A stretch of 64,000 nt of DNA, taken from NCBI RefSeq assembly GCF_000218545.1, contig NC_015671.1:1240001-1304000 (forward strand), written 5' to 3'. The notes beneath the pieces were generated by a model. That model was given only the letters and a program-made list of their open reading frames with translations, was not told where the DNA came from and made no database searches. This DNA comes from Cellulomonas gilvus ATCC 13127 (GTDB taxonomy: Bacteria > Actinomycetota > Actinomycetes > Actinomycetales > Cellulomonadaceae). Positions 47,482 through 55,504 of the stretch are shown here, one piece after another. The stretch's first letter is position 1, and each line of letters begins with the position of its first letter. A program made the position numbers and the translations under genes.

Positions 47482-48420
47482 TCAGCCCACCAGGTTGGGC
47501 AGCTCCTCGCCCGCGTCGTACGTGCGCAGCGCCGCGGTCAGGAACGCACCCGCGTGCTGCGGCCGTCCGCCGGCCGCGTGCGGGCTCACGAGCACGCGCG
47601 GCTCGGCCCACAGCGGGCTCGACGCGGGCAGCGGCTCGCGGTCGAACACGTCCAGCGCGGCGGCCGCGAGCCGGCGCGTGCGGACCGCGTCGAGGAGCGC
47701 GTCCTCGTCGAGCGTGCTGCCGCGGCCGACGTTGACGACGACGGCGTGCGACGGGAGCGCGGCGAGCATGGTCCGGCCGATCGCGTGCCGGGTGGCGGCC
47801 GTCGCCGGCAGGATGCCGATCAGCACGTCGGCGCCCGGCAGCAGGTCCGGCAGGGCGTCGGGCGTGACGACCGGGACGCCGGCGCGCTCGCCCGCGCTGC
47901 GCGCGACGCCCGTGACCCGCGCACCCAGTGCGCCGAGCAGGGGAGCCAGGCGCGCGGCGATGGAGCCGAAGCCCCACACCACGACGTGCGCGCCCGCGAG
48001 CGTGCGGAACGCGGTGTCGTGCACCTTCTGCACACCGCCCAGCTCGGACGCCCAGCGGCGCTCGTCCTGCGAGCGCACCATGTCCGGCACGCGTCGGGCG
48101 CACGCCAGCACGAGCGCGAGCGTGTGCTCGGCCACCGGGCCGTCGTGCAGCCCCCGGCCGGACGTGACCTGCACGTGCGCGGGGAACCCGGCCTCCTCGA
48201 CCGCGTCCGTGCCGGCCGCGAGGCACGCCACCCACCGCAGCGACGTGAGGCGTTCCGCGGCCTCCGCGAGGCTCGCGCGCCGGTTGCCCCACACGACGAG
48301 GACCTCGGCGTCGGACGCGAACGCGGGCAGCGGCAGGGCCGGGTCGTAGGGCACGGAGCGCCACCCGGCGGGCAGGTCGACGGGCTCCTCGAGCGTGGTG
48401 GGCAACAGGATCGTCCTCAT
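47482..48420 (-). CDS. D-2-hydroxyacid dehydrogenase family protein
   Basis: A 312-residue NAD-dependent dehydrogenase. The N-terminal lid begins MRTILLPTTLEEPVDLP. The nucleotide fold has VVWGFGSIAARLAPLL near 145, where GxGxxG reads GFGSIA. Catalytic Arg is in VNVGRGSTLDEDAL, with Glu in FDREPLP and His in SPHAAG. The substrate may be glyoxylate/hydroxypyruvate or another 2-oxoacid. ATG 48420 pairs in the same CATG with a possible ATG of the divergent regulator. CATCGT (48434-48429) eight bases upstream may be a leaderless -10 overlapping that of the regulator. Confidence 0.87.
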   Translation of the reverse strand: MRTILLPTTLEEPVDLPAGWRSVPYDPALPLPAFASDAEVLVVWGNRRASLAEAAERLTSLRWVACLAAGTDAVEEAGFPAHVQVTSGRGLHDGPVAEHTLALVLACARRVPDMVRSQDERRWASELGGVQKVHDTAFRTLAGAHVVVWGFGSIAARLAPLLGALGARVTGVARSAGERAGVPVVTPDALPDLLPGADVLIGILPATAATRHAIGRTMLAALPSHAVVVNVGRGSTLDEDALLDAVRTRRLAAAALDVFDREPLPASSPLWAEPRVLVSPHAAGGRPQHAGAFLTAALRTYDAGEELPNLVG

Positions 48421-48427
48421 GCCTGGC

Positions 48428-48441
48428 TACGATGCCATCGT
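48428..48441. promoter_or_regulatory. Overlapping divergent -10 elements
   Basis: TACGAT (48428-48433, rightward, six bases before GTG 48440) and CATCGT (48434-48429, leftward, eight bases before ATG 48420) occupy the same seven bases. They lie in a 13-base inverted repeat ACGATG-C-CATCGT. One symmetrical site could serve both divergent genes. Confidence 0.5.
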
Positions 48442-49108
48442 GCCGAACCTCGACGCCGGGAAGCAGGGACCGATCACGGTCATGATCGTCGACGACCACG
48501 AGGTCGTCCGCCGAGGGATCGCGGAGGTGGTGGAACGCACGGAGGGCATGACGGTCGTCGCGGAGGCCGGTTCCGTGGCCGACGGCGTCCGCCGCGCCAC
48601 GCTGGTGCACCCGCAGGTCATGCTCGTCGACCTGCAGCTCCCGGACGGGACCGGGATCGACCTCATGCGCCAGGTGCGCGAGACGCAGCCGGACGCGCGG
48701 GCGATCGTCCTCACGTCGTTCGACGACGACGACGCGCTCGCCGCGGCGCTCGAGGCGGGTGCGGTCGCCTACCTGCTGAAGTCCGTGCGCGGCGCGGAGA
48801 TCACGGACGTGATCCGCAGCGTCGCCGCGGGCCGCACGCTGCTCGACGAGCGCACCGTGACGCGCCGCCGCGCGGGCCACGACGACCCGACCGAGAACCT
48901 CACGCCGAGCGAGCTGCGTGTGCTCGACCTCATCGGCGAGGGCCTGTCCAACCGGGAGATCGCCGAGCGGCTGGGCGTCGCGGAGAAGACCGTGAAGAAC
49001 CACATCACGTCGCTCCTGGCGAAGATGGGCCTGCAGCGCCGCACACAGGTCGCCGCGTGGGTCGCGTCGCGCAAGCACTCCGGCTGGCGGGCCGAGCCCG
49101 GCCACTGA
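48440..49108 (+). CDS. NarL/DevR-type response regulator
   Basis: A 222-residue NarL/FixJ-class regulator. The receiver (about 10-125) has VMIVDDHEVVRRGIAEVVE, the phospho-acceptor Asp in MLVDLQLPDGTG near 65, Thr/Ser in VLTSFDD and Lys in AYLLKSV. The LuxR helix-turn-helix (about 152-210) reads LTPSELRVLDLIGEGLSNREI, then VAEKTVKNHI and LLAKMGLQRRTQ. The receiver opening and HTH closely resemble mycobacterial DevR/DosR. I chose GTG 48440 because TACGAT ends six bases before it; an in-frame ATG at 48419 would add seven residues. The kinase gene ends 16 bases away, tail to tail, so the two are probable partners. Confidence 0.9.
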   Translation: MPNLDAGKQGPITVMIVDDHEVVRRGIAEVVERTEGMTVVAEAGSVADGVRRATLVHPQVMLVDLQLPDGTGIDLMRQVRETQPDARAIVLTSFDDDDALAAALEAGAVAYLLKSVRGAEITDVIRSVAAGRTLLDERTVTRRRAGHDDPTENLTPSELRVLDLIGEGLSNREIAERLGVAEKTVKNHITSLLAKMGLQRRTQVAAWVASRKHSGWRAEPGH

Positions 49109-49123
49109 GCCGGGTCCCGGCGG

Positions 49124-50917
49124 TCAGCCGAGCGGCGCCTGCCAGGTCAGGAGCGTGCCGTGCCCCTCGGGCGCGGTGCCCAGCGTGAACGTGCCGCCGT
49201 GCTGGCGGGCCCGGGACGCGAGGTTGCCCGTGCCGGACCGCCGGTCCCGCACGGCGGGCAGCCCGACGCCGTCGTCCTGCACCTCGACCTCGACGGCGCC
49301 CAGGGGACCCTGACCGCGCACGTTGATCCGCACGGTCACCGACGACGCGTGCGCGTGCCGGGCCGCGTTCGCCAGGCCCTCGCGGACCACGGCGACGACG
49401 TCGTCGGTCAGCGCGGTGCCCACGCGCTCGTCGAGGCGGTCCTCGTCGAGCCCGTCGTCGGACAGCGGCGCGCCGTCGAGCGTCACGACGAGCGACGGGG
49501 CGAACCCGAGGCCCGTGCGGGCCAACGAGGCCTCGCGCCGCAGGCGCTCGGTGAGCGCGGTCGCGGCGTCGGGGTCGCGCAGCGCGTGCACGATCTGACG
49601 GATCTGCCGCACTGAGGAGTCGACGTTGTCGAGCGCCTCCTCGACGATCGTCGTGAGCTCGGTCGCGTCGACGCCGCGAGCGGCGCGGCGGCGCACCGTC
49701 TCGAGCTGCATGCCGGTGGCGAACAGCTGCTGGATCGCCAGGTCGTGCAGGTCGCGTGCGATGCGCTCGCGCTCGTCGAGCAGCGCGGCGATGTCCTGCG
49801 CGTGGCGGGCCTCGGCGAGCACGAACGCGAGCGCGGCCTGCGACGCGAACGACTCGGCGGTGGCCAGGTCGCTCTCCTCGAACGGGAGGCTGCCGATGCG
49901 GCGCAGCAGCACCAGGACGCCGACGCCGCGGCCCGAGGTCTGCAGCGGGGCGAACATCGCCGGACCGAACGCCCGCATCTCCTCGAGCTTGACGTTGCGG
50001 GATGCGGACAGCGACGGCGTGAGCAGCCCGCGGCCCTCGGTCATCACGGTCCACGCGCGTCCGCCCTGCGGCATCGCGACGCCCACGAGCTTGTCCGCGT
50101 CGTGCCCGTCCGCGAGCTCGATGAGCAGCTGACCGCCCATGCCGGGCAGCGCGAGCGCGGCGGTGTCGGCGCCCGCCACGGCGCGCGCGGTCGCGGCGAT
50201 GTGCTCGAGCGCCTCCTCCTCGTCGATGCCCTCGAGCAGCATCGTCGTGATCTCCTGGCCCGCGCGCAGCCAGTGCTCGCGGCGCGCCGACTCGGCGTAC
50301 AGCTGCGCGTTGGCCACGGCCACGCCCGCGGCCGCGGCGAGCGCGATCACGGTCTGCTCGTCGGAGTCGGTGAACCCGCCGGCCTTCTCCGAGAGGTACA
50401 GCTGGCCGAAGATGTGGTCGTCCACGCGCACCGAGGCGCCCAGGAACGAGCCCATCGACGGGTGGTGCGAGGGCCAGCCCTGGAACGCGGGGTGGTCGGT
50501 CAGGTCGTCGAGCCGCAGCGCGCCGATGGCCGGGATCTGGCCCAGCACGCCGCGCGCGTGCGGCGCGTGGCCCATCATGCGGGCCACGGGGGTGGGCACG
50601 CCGGTGTAGACGAACGTCGTGGACACGCCGTCGGCGTCGAGCACGTTGATCGCGCCGTAGCGTGCGCCGGTCAGCTCGGCGCTCACCTGGACGAACCGGT
50701 TGAGGACCGCGGGCAGGTCCAGCTCGCCCGCGACCGCCAGGATCGCGTCCAGCAGGTCGGTGAGCGCATCACCCGTGAGCGGCACGGGGGACGCGTGGTG
50801 GTCGGACATGACGCCGCCCGTGAACGGCGTCCCGGCCACCGGGAACAGGCCTTCGCCGGGCCGCGTGCCGTCGTCGTCCAGGTCCGGCCCGCCGGGGCCC
50901 GTCGTCGTGTTGGTCAT
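49124..50917 (-). CDS. GAF-domain sensor histidine kinase, DevS/DosT-like
   Basis: A 597-residue cytoplasmic kinase. GAF-A (about 58-205) contains GWPSHHPSMGSFLGASVRV near 148-165, similar to the DevS/DosT region that carries the heme-ligand His. GAF-B is about 225-372. The dimerisation domain is HisKA_3 with phospho-acceptor His391 in RIARDLHDLAIQQLF, and HATPase ends with GVGLP and GNLASRARQHGG. No membrane helix is present. The ATG overlaps the cydC stop (ATGA), making it the last gene of the cydABDC operon. It faces the DevR-like regulator. Heme or redox sensing is an inference from similarity and context. Confidence 0.88.
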   Translation of the reverse strand: MTNTTTGPGGPDLDDDGTRPGEGLFPVAGTPFTGGVMSDHHASPVPLTGDALTDLLDAILAVAGELDLPAVLNRFVQVSAELTGARYGAINVLDADGVSTTFVYTGVPTPVARMMGHAPHARGVLGQIPAIGALRLDDLTDHPAFQGWPSHHPSMGSFLGASVRVDDHIFGQLYLSEKAGGFTDSDEQTVIALAAAAGVAVANAQLYAESARREHWLRAGQEITTMLLEGIDEEEALEHIAATARAVAGADTAALALPGMGGQLLIELADGHDADKLVGVAMPQGGRAWTVMTEGRGLLTPSLSASRNVKLEEMRAFGPAMFAPLQTSGRGVGVLVLLRRIGSLPFEESDLATAESFASQAALAFVLAEARHAQDIAALLDERERIARDLHDLAIQQLFATGMQLETVRRRAARGVDATELTTIVEEALDNVDSSVRQIRQIVHALRDPDAATALTERLRREASLARTGLGFAPSLVVTLDGAPLSDDGLDEDRLDERVGTALTDDVVAVVREGLANAARHAHASSVTVRINVRGQGPLGAVEVEVQDDGVGLPAVRDRRSGTGNLASRARQHGGTFTLGTAPEGHGTLLTWQAPLG

Positions 50918-52707
50918 CGTCCGTCCTCGCGCTCGTGCCGCACGGCCTCACGGTAGCCCGCGTCGTGCGACAGGAGGTGCGCGTGCGACCCGCGCGCGAC
51001 CACGCGTCCGTGCGCGATGCGGATCACCTCGTCGACCGCGGCCAGGCCCGTGAGCCGGTGCGTGACCACGAGCACGCCGCGCGCGGGATCGCCCGTCAGC
51101 GCGTCGAGCGCGGCGTCGGCACCCGCCCGGTCCAGGTGCTCGGTGGGCTCGTCGAGCAGGAGCAGTGGCGCGGGGGAGACGAGCGCACGCGCGAGCAGCA
51201 GCCTGCGGCGCTCGCCGCCCGAGACCGTGCGTGCGTCCGGACCCAGGAGCGTGTCGAGCCCGTCGGGCAGTGCCGCGAGCCATGCGCCGAGACCCGCGCG
51301 GTGCAGCGCCGCGGTCGCCGCGTCCGGGCCGAGGTCGCCCCGCGCGACGCGCAGGTTCTCGAGCACGGTGGTCCCGAAGACGTGCGCGTCCTCGGGCACG
51401 ACGACGACGGCGTCACCCGGTTCGCCGTGCAGCGCGGCGCCGCCGAGCGTGAGCCGCCCCGCGCGGGGCGGCAGCAGGCCGCCGAGCGTGAGCAGCAGCG
51501 TCGTCTTGCCCGCACCGCTCGGGCCGACGACGGCGATCGAGCGCCCCGGCCGCAGCTCGAGGTCGAGGCCGCTCACCAGGGCGGGGCCACCGGGCCAGCC
51601 GACCGTGAGCCCCGTCGCGCGGAGCACCGGCTCGCGCGCCACCACGTCGGCGGGTTCAGCGACCCTGGCGGACGGTCCGGCGCCCGGGTCCGCCGCGTCG
51701 TCGTCGGTGCCCGCCGCGTCGTCGAGCAGGGCCAGGACGCGGGCCGCCGCGGCGCGCGACCGGTGCACCTGGACGGCGGCCGCGGGCAGCAGCGACGTGG
51801 CCTCGAACGCCGCGAGCGGCGTCAGCACGACGACCGCGAGCAGCACGGGGTCGAGCGAGCCGGCGCCCACCGCGGGCACGCCCGTGACGAGCGCCGCGAG
51901 CACCGCCAGGCCGGTGGCCAGCTGGCCGAGCCCCGCGGCGAGAGCGGCGGGGCCCGCACCCGCGTCGACCGCCGCCTGAGCGCCGTCGTCCGCGGCGCGC
52001 AGCGCGGCGAGGCGCTCGGGCACGCGACCGGCGACGGTGAGCGGCCCCGCGTCGTCGAGCAGGGCGAGCGCCTCGGCGCCGACGCGGGCGCGTGCCTGCG
52101 CACCGGCGCGTTCGGTGGTGCGCGCGGCGCGCCCCGCGAGCCACGGCGCCACGACGCCCGCCAGGACCAGGCACACCGCGAGCGCGGCGGCGGCGGGCGG
52201 GAAGAACGCCGTCATCGCACCGACCGTCGCGAGCCCCAGCACGGTCGCGACGGCCGCGGGAAGCAGGCCGCGGACCACCAGGTCGCCCACCGCGTCGACG
52301 TCGGCGCCGACACGCGCGAGCAGGTCACCGCGGCGCACCCCCAGCACGGCCCGGCCGCGGCCCGCCGCGAGCCGGTCGTACACCGTGGTGCGCAGCGTCG
52401 TCATCCCGGCGAGCGCGAGGTCGTGCGAGACGAGGCGCTCGACGTACCGCAGCACGCCGCGGCCGATGCCGAAGGCGCGCACGCCCACGGTGGCCACCGA
52501 CAGCGTGAGCACGGGGGGCATCTGCGACGCGCGCGCGATGAGCCACGCGGACGTCGCGGCCAGCGCGACCGCGCAGCCGAGCGCGAGCGTGCCGAGCAGC
52601 ACGGCCAGCGCCAGGCGGGACCGGTCGACCTCGAGCAGCGCGAGGGCCCGCCGCAGCGTGCCCCGCGGGGGGCGCAGGGGCAGGCTCGTCGTCGTCGGTG
52701 CGGTCAC
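50914..52707 (-). CDS. cydC: Thiol reductant ABC exporter subunit CydC
   Basis: A 597-residue ABC half-transporter. Six membrane helices lie in residues 20-320. The ATPase domain has Walker A VGPSGAGKTTLL near 405, signature VSGGERRRLLLARAL and Walker B LLLLDEPTEHLD, then THRLTG. With CydD it exports cysteine/glutathione, needed to assemble cytochrome bd. The GTG overlaps the cydD stop (GTGA), and its own stop overlaps the kinase ATG. Confidence 0.93.
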   Translation of the reverse strand: MTAPTTTSLPLRPPRGTLRRALALLEVDRSRLALAVLLGTLALGCAVALAATSAWLIARASQMPPVLTLSVATVGVRAFGIGRGVLRYVERLVSHDLALAGMTTLRTTVYDRLAAGRGRAVLGVRRGDLLARVGADVDAVGDLVVRGLLPAAVATVLGLATVGAMTAFFPPAAAALAVCLVLAGVVAPWLAGRAARTTERAGAQARARVGAEALALLDDAGPLTVAGRVPERLAALRAADDGAQAAVDAGAGPAALAAGLGQLATGLAVLAALVTGVPAVGAGSLDPVLLAVVVLTPLAAFEATSLLPAAAVQVHRSRAAAARVLALLDDAAGTDDDAADPGAGPSARVAEPADVVAREPVLRATGLTVGWPGGPALVSGLDLELRPGRSIAVVGPSGAGKTTLLLTLGGLLPPRAGRLTLGGAALHGEPGDAVVVVPEDAHVFGTTVLENLRVARGDLGPDAATAALHRAGLGAWLAALPDGLDTLLGPDARTVSGGERRRLLLARALVSPAPLLLLDEPTEHLDRAGADAALDALTGDPARGVLVVTHRLTGLAAVDEVIRIAHGRVVARGSHAHLLSHDAGYREAVRHEREDGR

Positions 52708-54407
52708 GGCGCGACCGCCGCAGCGGTTACGTCGGCCGGCAGGTCCGCGACCTCGACCACCTCGTCGGCGCACGCGAGCAGCGCGGGCCGGTGGGCCACG
52801 AGCAGCACGGTCCGGCCCGCCTCGCGCAGCGCCGCGACGGTCTGCAGCAGCACCTGCTCGGCGTTCACGTCCAGGTGCGCCGTGGGCTCGTCGAGCACGA
52901 CGAGCGCGGCGTCGCCCACCAGCGCACGGGTCAGCGCGACGCGCTGCGCCTGGCCCACGGACAGCCCGTGACCGCCCCGGCCGACCGGTGTGTCCCACCC
53001 GTCGGGCAGCTCGTCGACCACGGCGTCGAGCCCGGTGACCCGGGCGGCATGCGTGCGCGCGTCGGCGTCGCCGCCCACCGTGGCCACGAGCGTGCCCGGT
53101 TCGATCACGGCCCGCTGCGGGACCCACGCGACCTGGCGCCACAGCGACGCGCGCACCACGTCGGGCGCGCCGTCGGCGTCGGCGACGGTGACCCGCGCGG
53201 CACCGTCGTCGAGCGTCACGCGTCCCGTGGTGGGACGCAGCAGCCCCAGCAGCACCTCGACCGTGGTGGACTTGCCCGCTCCGGGCGGGCCGGCGAGCGC
53301 GGTGACGCGGCCGGGGGCCAGCGTGAAGGACACGTCGTGCGGGGCGAGCCCGCGTGCCGACGCGACGCTCACGTGCTCGACGTGCAGGCGTGCCGCGCGC
53401 AGGTCGGGGGCCGGGCGCGTGCCGTCGTGGTCGTCGGCGGGCTCGTCCAGGATCGCGAACGCCGCCTCGGCGGCGGCGACGCCGTCGGTGGACGCGTGGA
53501 ACTGCGCACCCACGGCGCGCAGGGGCGCGAAGACCTCGGGCGCGAGCACCAGCACCGCGAGACCGGTCACCAGGTCGAGGTGGCCGTCGACCAGTCGGAG
53601 CCCGATGCCGACGGCCACGAGCGCGATGGACAACGTCGTCAGCAGCTCGAGCACCATGCCGGACAAGAACGCGATGCGCAGCGTGCCCATGGTCGCGCGC
53701 CGGTGCGCGTCGCCCAGGGACCGCACGCGGGCCGCGGGACCGGCCTCGCGGCCCAGCGCGCGCAGCGTCGGCAGGCCCGCGAGCAGGTCGAGCACCTGGG
53801 CCGAGAGCCGCTGCATGGTGGCCAGCCCGCGCTCGGACCTGCCCTGCGTGAGCCGACCGACCAACCACATGAAGATCGGCACCAACGGCAGCACCGCGAC
53901 CAGGATCACCGCGGACACCCACTCCTGGCCCAGGATCACCAGCAGCGTCGCGGGGGTCACGGTCGCGGCGAGCACCAGCTGGGGCAGGTACCGCACGAAG
54001 TAGGGCTCGAGCGCGTCGAGGCCGCGCGTCGCGAGCGCGACGACGTGCGGCCCGCGGCCGTCGCCCAGGCGGCGCGGACCCTGCGCGACGGCGCGCGCCA
54101 CGACGGCCTCCCGGAGCTCGCCGATCGCGCGGACCGCGGCGCGGTGCGCGTACCGCTCCTGGAGCGTGGTCACGAGCGTGCGCGCGAGCACCACCGCGGC
54201 GAGCCAGCCCACCAGGGGAGCGGCCGTCGACCACGCGCCGTCGCCGAGCGCCGCGCCGTCGCTGACCGCGGTGCCGAGCACGCGGGCGAGCAGCAGCGCC
54301 TGCGTCACCACGAGCGCGGCCGTGAGCAGGCCGAGCGCGACCGTCAGGGCGAGGTAGCCGCGTGCGGCACGGGCGTACCGCAGCAGGCGGGGGTCGAGCG
54401 GCTTCAC
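52704..54407 (-). CDS. cydD: Thiol reductant ABC exporter subunit CydD
   Basis: A 567-residue ABC half-transporter with six membrane helices (about 20-300). Its ATPase domain has Walker A AGPPGAGKSTTV, the CydD-type signature LSVGQAQRVALTRAL and Walker B LVVLDEPTAHLD. It forms the heterodimer CydDC. It begins VKPLDPRLLRYARAARGYL. The GTG overlaps the cydB stop and its stop overlaps the cydC start, so B, D and C are translationally chained. Cytochrome bd genes just upstream fix the assignment. Confidence 0.93.
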   Translation of the reverse strand: MKPLDPRLLRYARAARGYLALTVALGLLTAALVVTQALLLARVLGTAVSDGAALGDGAWSTAAPLVGWLAAVVLARTLVTTLQERYAHRAAVRAIGELREAVVARAVAQGPRRLGDGRGPHVVALATRGLDALEPYFVRYLPQLVLAATVTPATLLVILGQEWVSAVILVAVLPLVPIFMWLVGRLTQGRSERGLATMQRLSAQVLDLLAGLPTLRALGREAGPAARVRSLGDAHRRATMGTLRIAFLSGMVLELLTTLSIALVAVGIGLRLVDGHLDLVTGLAVLVLAPEVFAPLRAVGAQFHASTDGVAAAEAAFAILDEPADDHDGTRPAPDLRAARLHVEHVSVASARGLAPHDVSFTLAPGRVTALAGPPGAGKSTTVEVLLGLLRPTTGRVTLDDGAARVTVADADGAPDVVRASLWRQVAWVPQRAVIEPGTLVATVGGDADARTHAARVTGLDAVVDELPDGWDTPVGRGGHGLSVGQAQRVALTRALVGDAALVVLDEPTAHLDVNAEQVLLQTVAALREAGRTVLLVAHRPALLACADEVVEVADLPADVTAAAVAP

Positions 54408-55483
54408 GCCTCCAGTGAACCCGATGCGCCCGTGGGAGCCGTCGGCGCGGGCTGCGGGCGCGTGAACGTCAGGCCCGTGGGGGCGGGGATGTCCGCGGTC
54501 GACAGGCGCTTGCGGAACACCCAGTACGTCCAGCCCTGGTACAGCAGGACGAGCGGCGTGAGGATCACGGCGACCCACGTCATGACCGTCAGCGTGTAGT
54601 CGGTCGAGGACGCGTTGTCCACGGTGAGCGAGTTCGCCACGTCGAACGCGGGCATCACGTCGGGGAACAGCGAGCCGAAGATGAGCACGACGGCGGCGAC
54701 GATCGCCACGGCCGAGGCGATGAACGCCTGCCCCTCGCGGCGCAGCCGGGTCGCGACGACGACGCCGACCAGCGCGACCGCGGCGACCGCCACGGCGGCC
54801 CAGGTCCACGCCTGGTCGGAGAAGGCGAGCTGCAGCCAGACCGCCCACGCACCGGCGACGACGACCGTGACGATCGACAGGCGTGCCGCGAGGTCGCCCG
54901 CGCGCCGGCGGATGTCCCCGTCGGACTTGAGCGCCAGGAAGATCGCGCCGTGCGTGAGGAAGATGAGCGTGGTCACCGCACCGCCGAGCAGAGCGAACGG
55001 GTTGAGCAGCGCCCAGAACCCGCCCACGTACTCGTGCGCCGCGTCGAGCTCGACGCCGCGCACGATGTTGGCGAACGCGACGCCCCACAGCGCCGACGGC
55101 AGCCACGAGCCGAAGATCAGCGCGCGGTCGGCCCACGCACGCCACCGGTCGTCGTCGATCTTGCCGCGCCACTCGAACGCGACGACGCGCACGATGAGCG
55201 CGACCAGGATGAGGAACAGCGGCAGGTAGAAGCCCGAGAACAGCGTCGCGTACCACTCCGGGAACGCCGCGAACGTCGCGCCGCCCGCGGTGAGCAGCCA
55301 CACCTCGTTGCCGTCCCAGACGGGGCCGATGGTGTTGATCATGACGCGGCGCTCGCGCTCCTTGTCCTCCTTCTTCGGCAGGATGCCCAGGAGCATGCCG
55401 ACGCCGAAGTCGAAGCCCTCGAGGACGAGGTAGCCGGTCCACAGGACCGCGATCAGCACGAACCAGACGGTCGTGAGCTCCAT
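54404..55483 (-). CDS. cydB: Cytochrome bd ubiquinol oxidase subunit II
   Basis: A 359-residue membrane protein with eight to nine hydrophobic helices. It begins MELTTVWFVLIAVLWTGYLVLEGFDFGVGML, the hallmark of CydB (quoted in two overlapping parts: TTVWFVLIAVLWTGYLVLEG and FDFGVGML). GPVWDGNEVWLLTAGGATFAAFP follows near 50. The C-terminal tail is Pro/Thr-rich. With CydA it reduces O2 to water using quinol, with high oxygen affinity. The ATG is 22 bases after the cydA stop and follows GGAGAC-like bases. Confidence 0.95.
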   Translation of the reverse strand: MELTTVWFVLIAVLWTGYLVLEGFDFGVGMLLGILPKKEDKERERRVMINTIGPVWDGNEVWLLTAGGATFAAFPEWYATLFSGFYLPLFLILVALIVRVVAFEWRGKIDDDRWRAWADRALIFGSWLPSALWGVAFANIVRGVELDAAHEYVGGFWALLNPFALLGGAVTTLIFLTHGAIFLALKSDGDIRRRAGDLAARLSIVTVVVAGAWAVWLQLAFSDQAWTWAAVAVAAVALVGVVVATRLRREGQAFIASAVAIVAAVVLIFGSLFPDVMPAFDVANSLTVDNASSTDYTLTVMTWVAVILTPLVLLYQGWTYWVFRKRLSTADIPAPTGLTFTRPQPAPTAPTGASGSLEA

Positions 55484-55504
55484 GGTGTGGTCTCCGTCTC
55501 GGGC

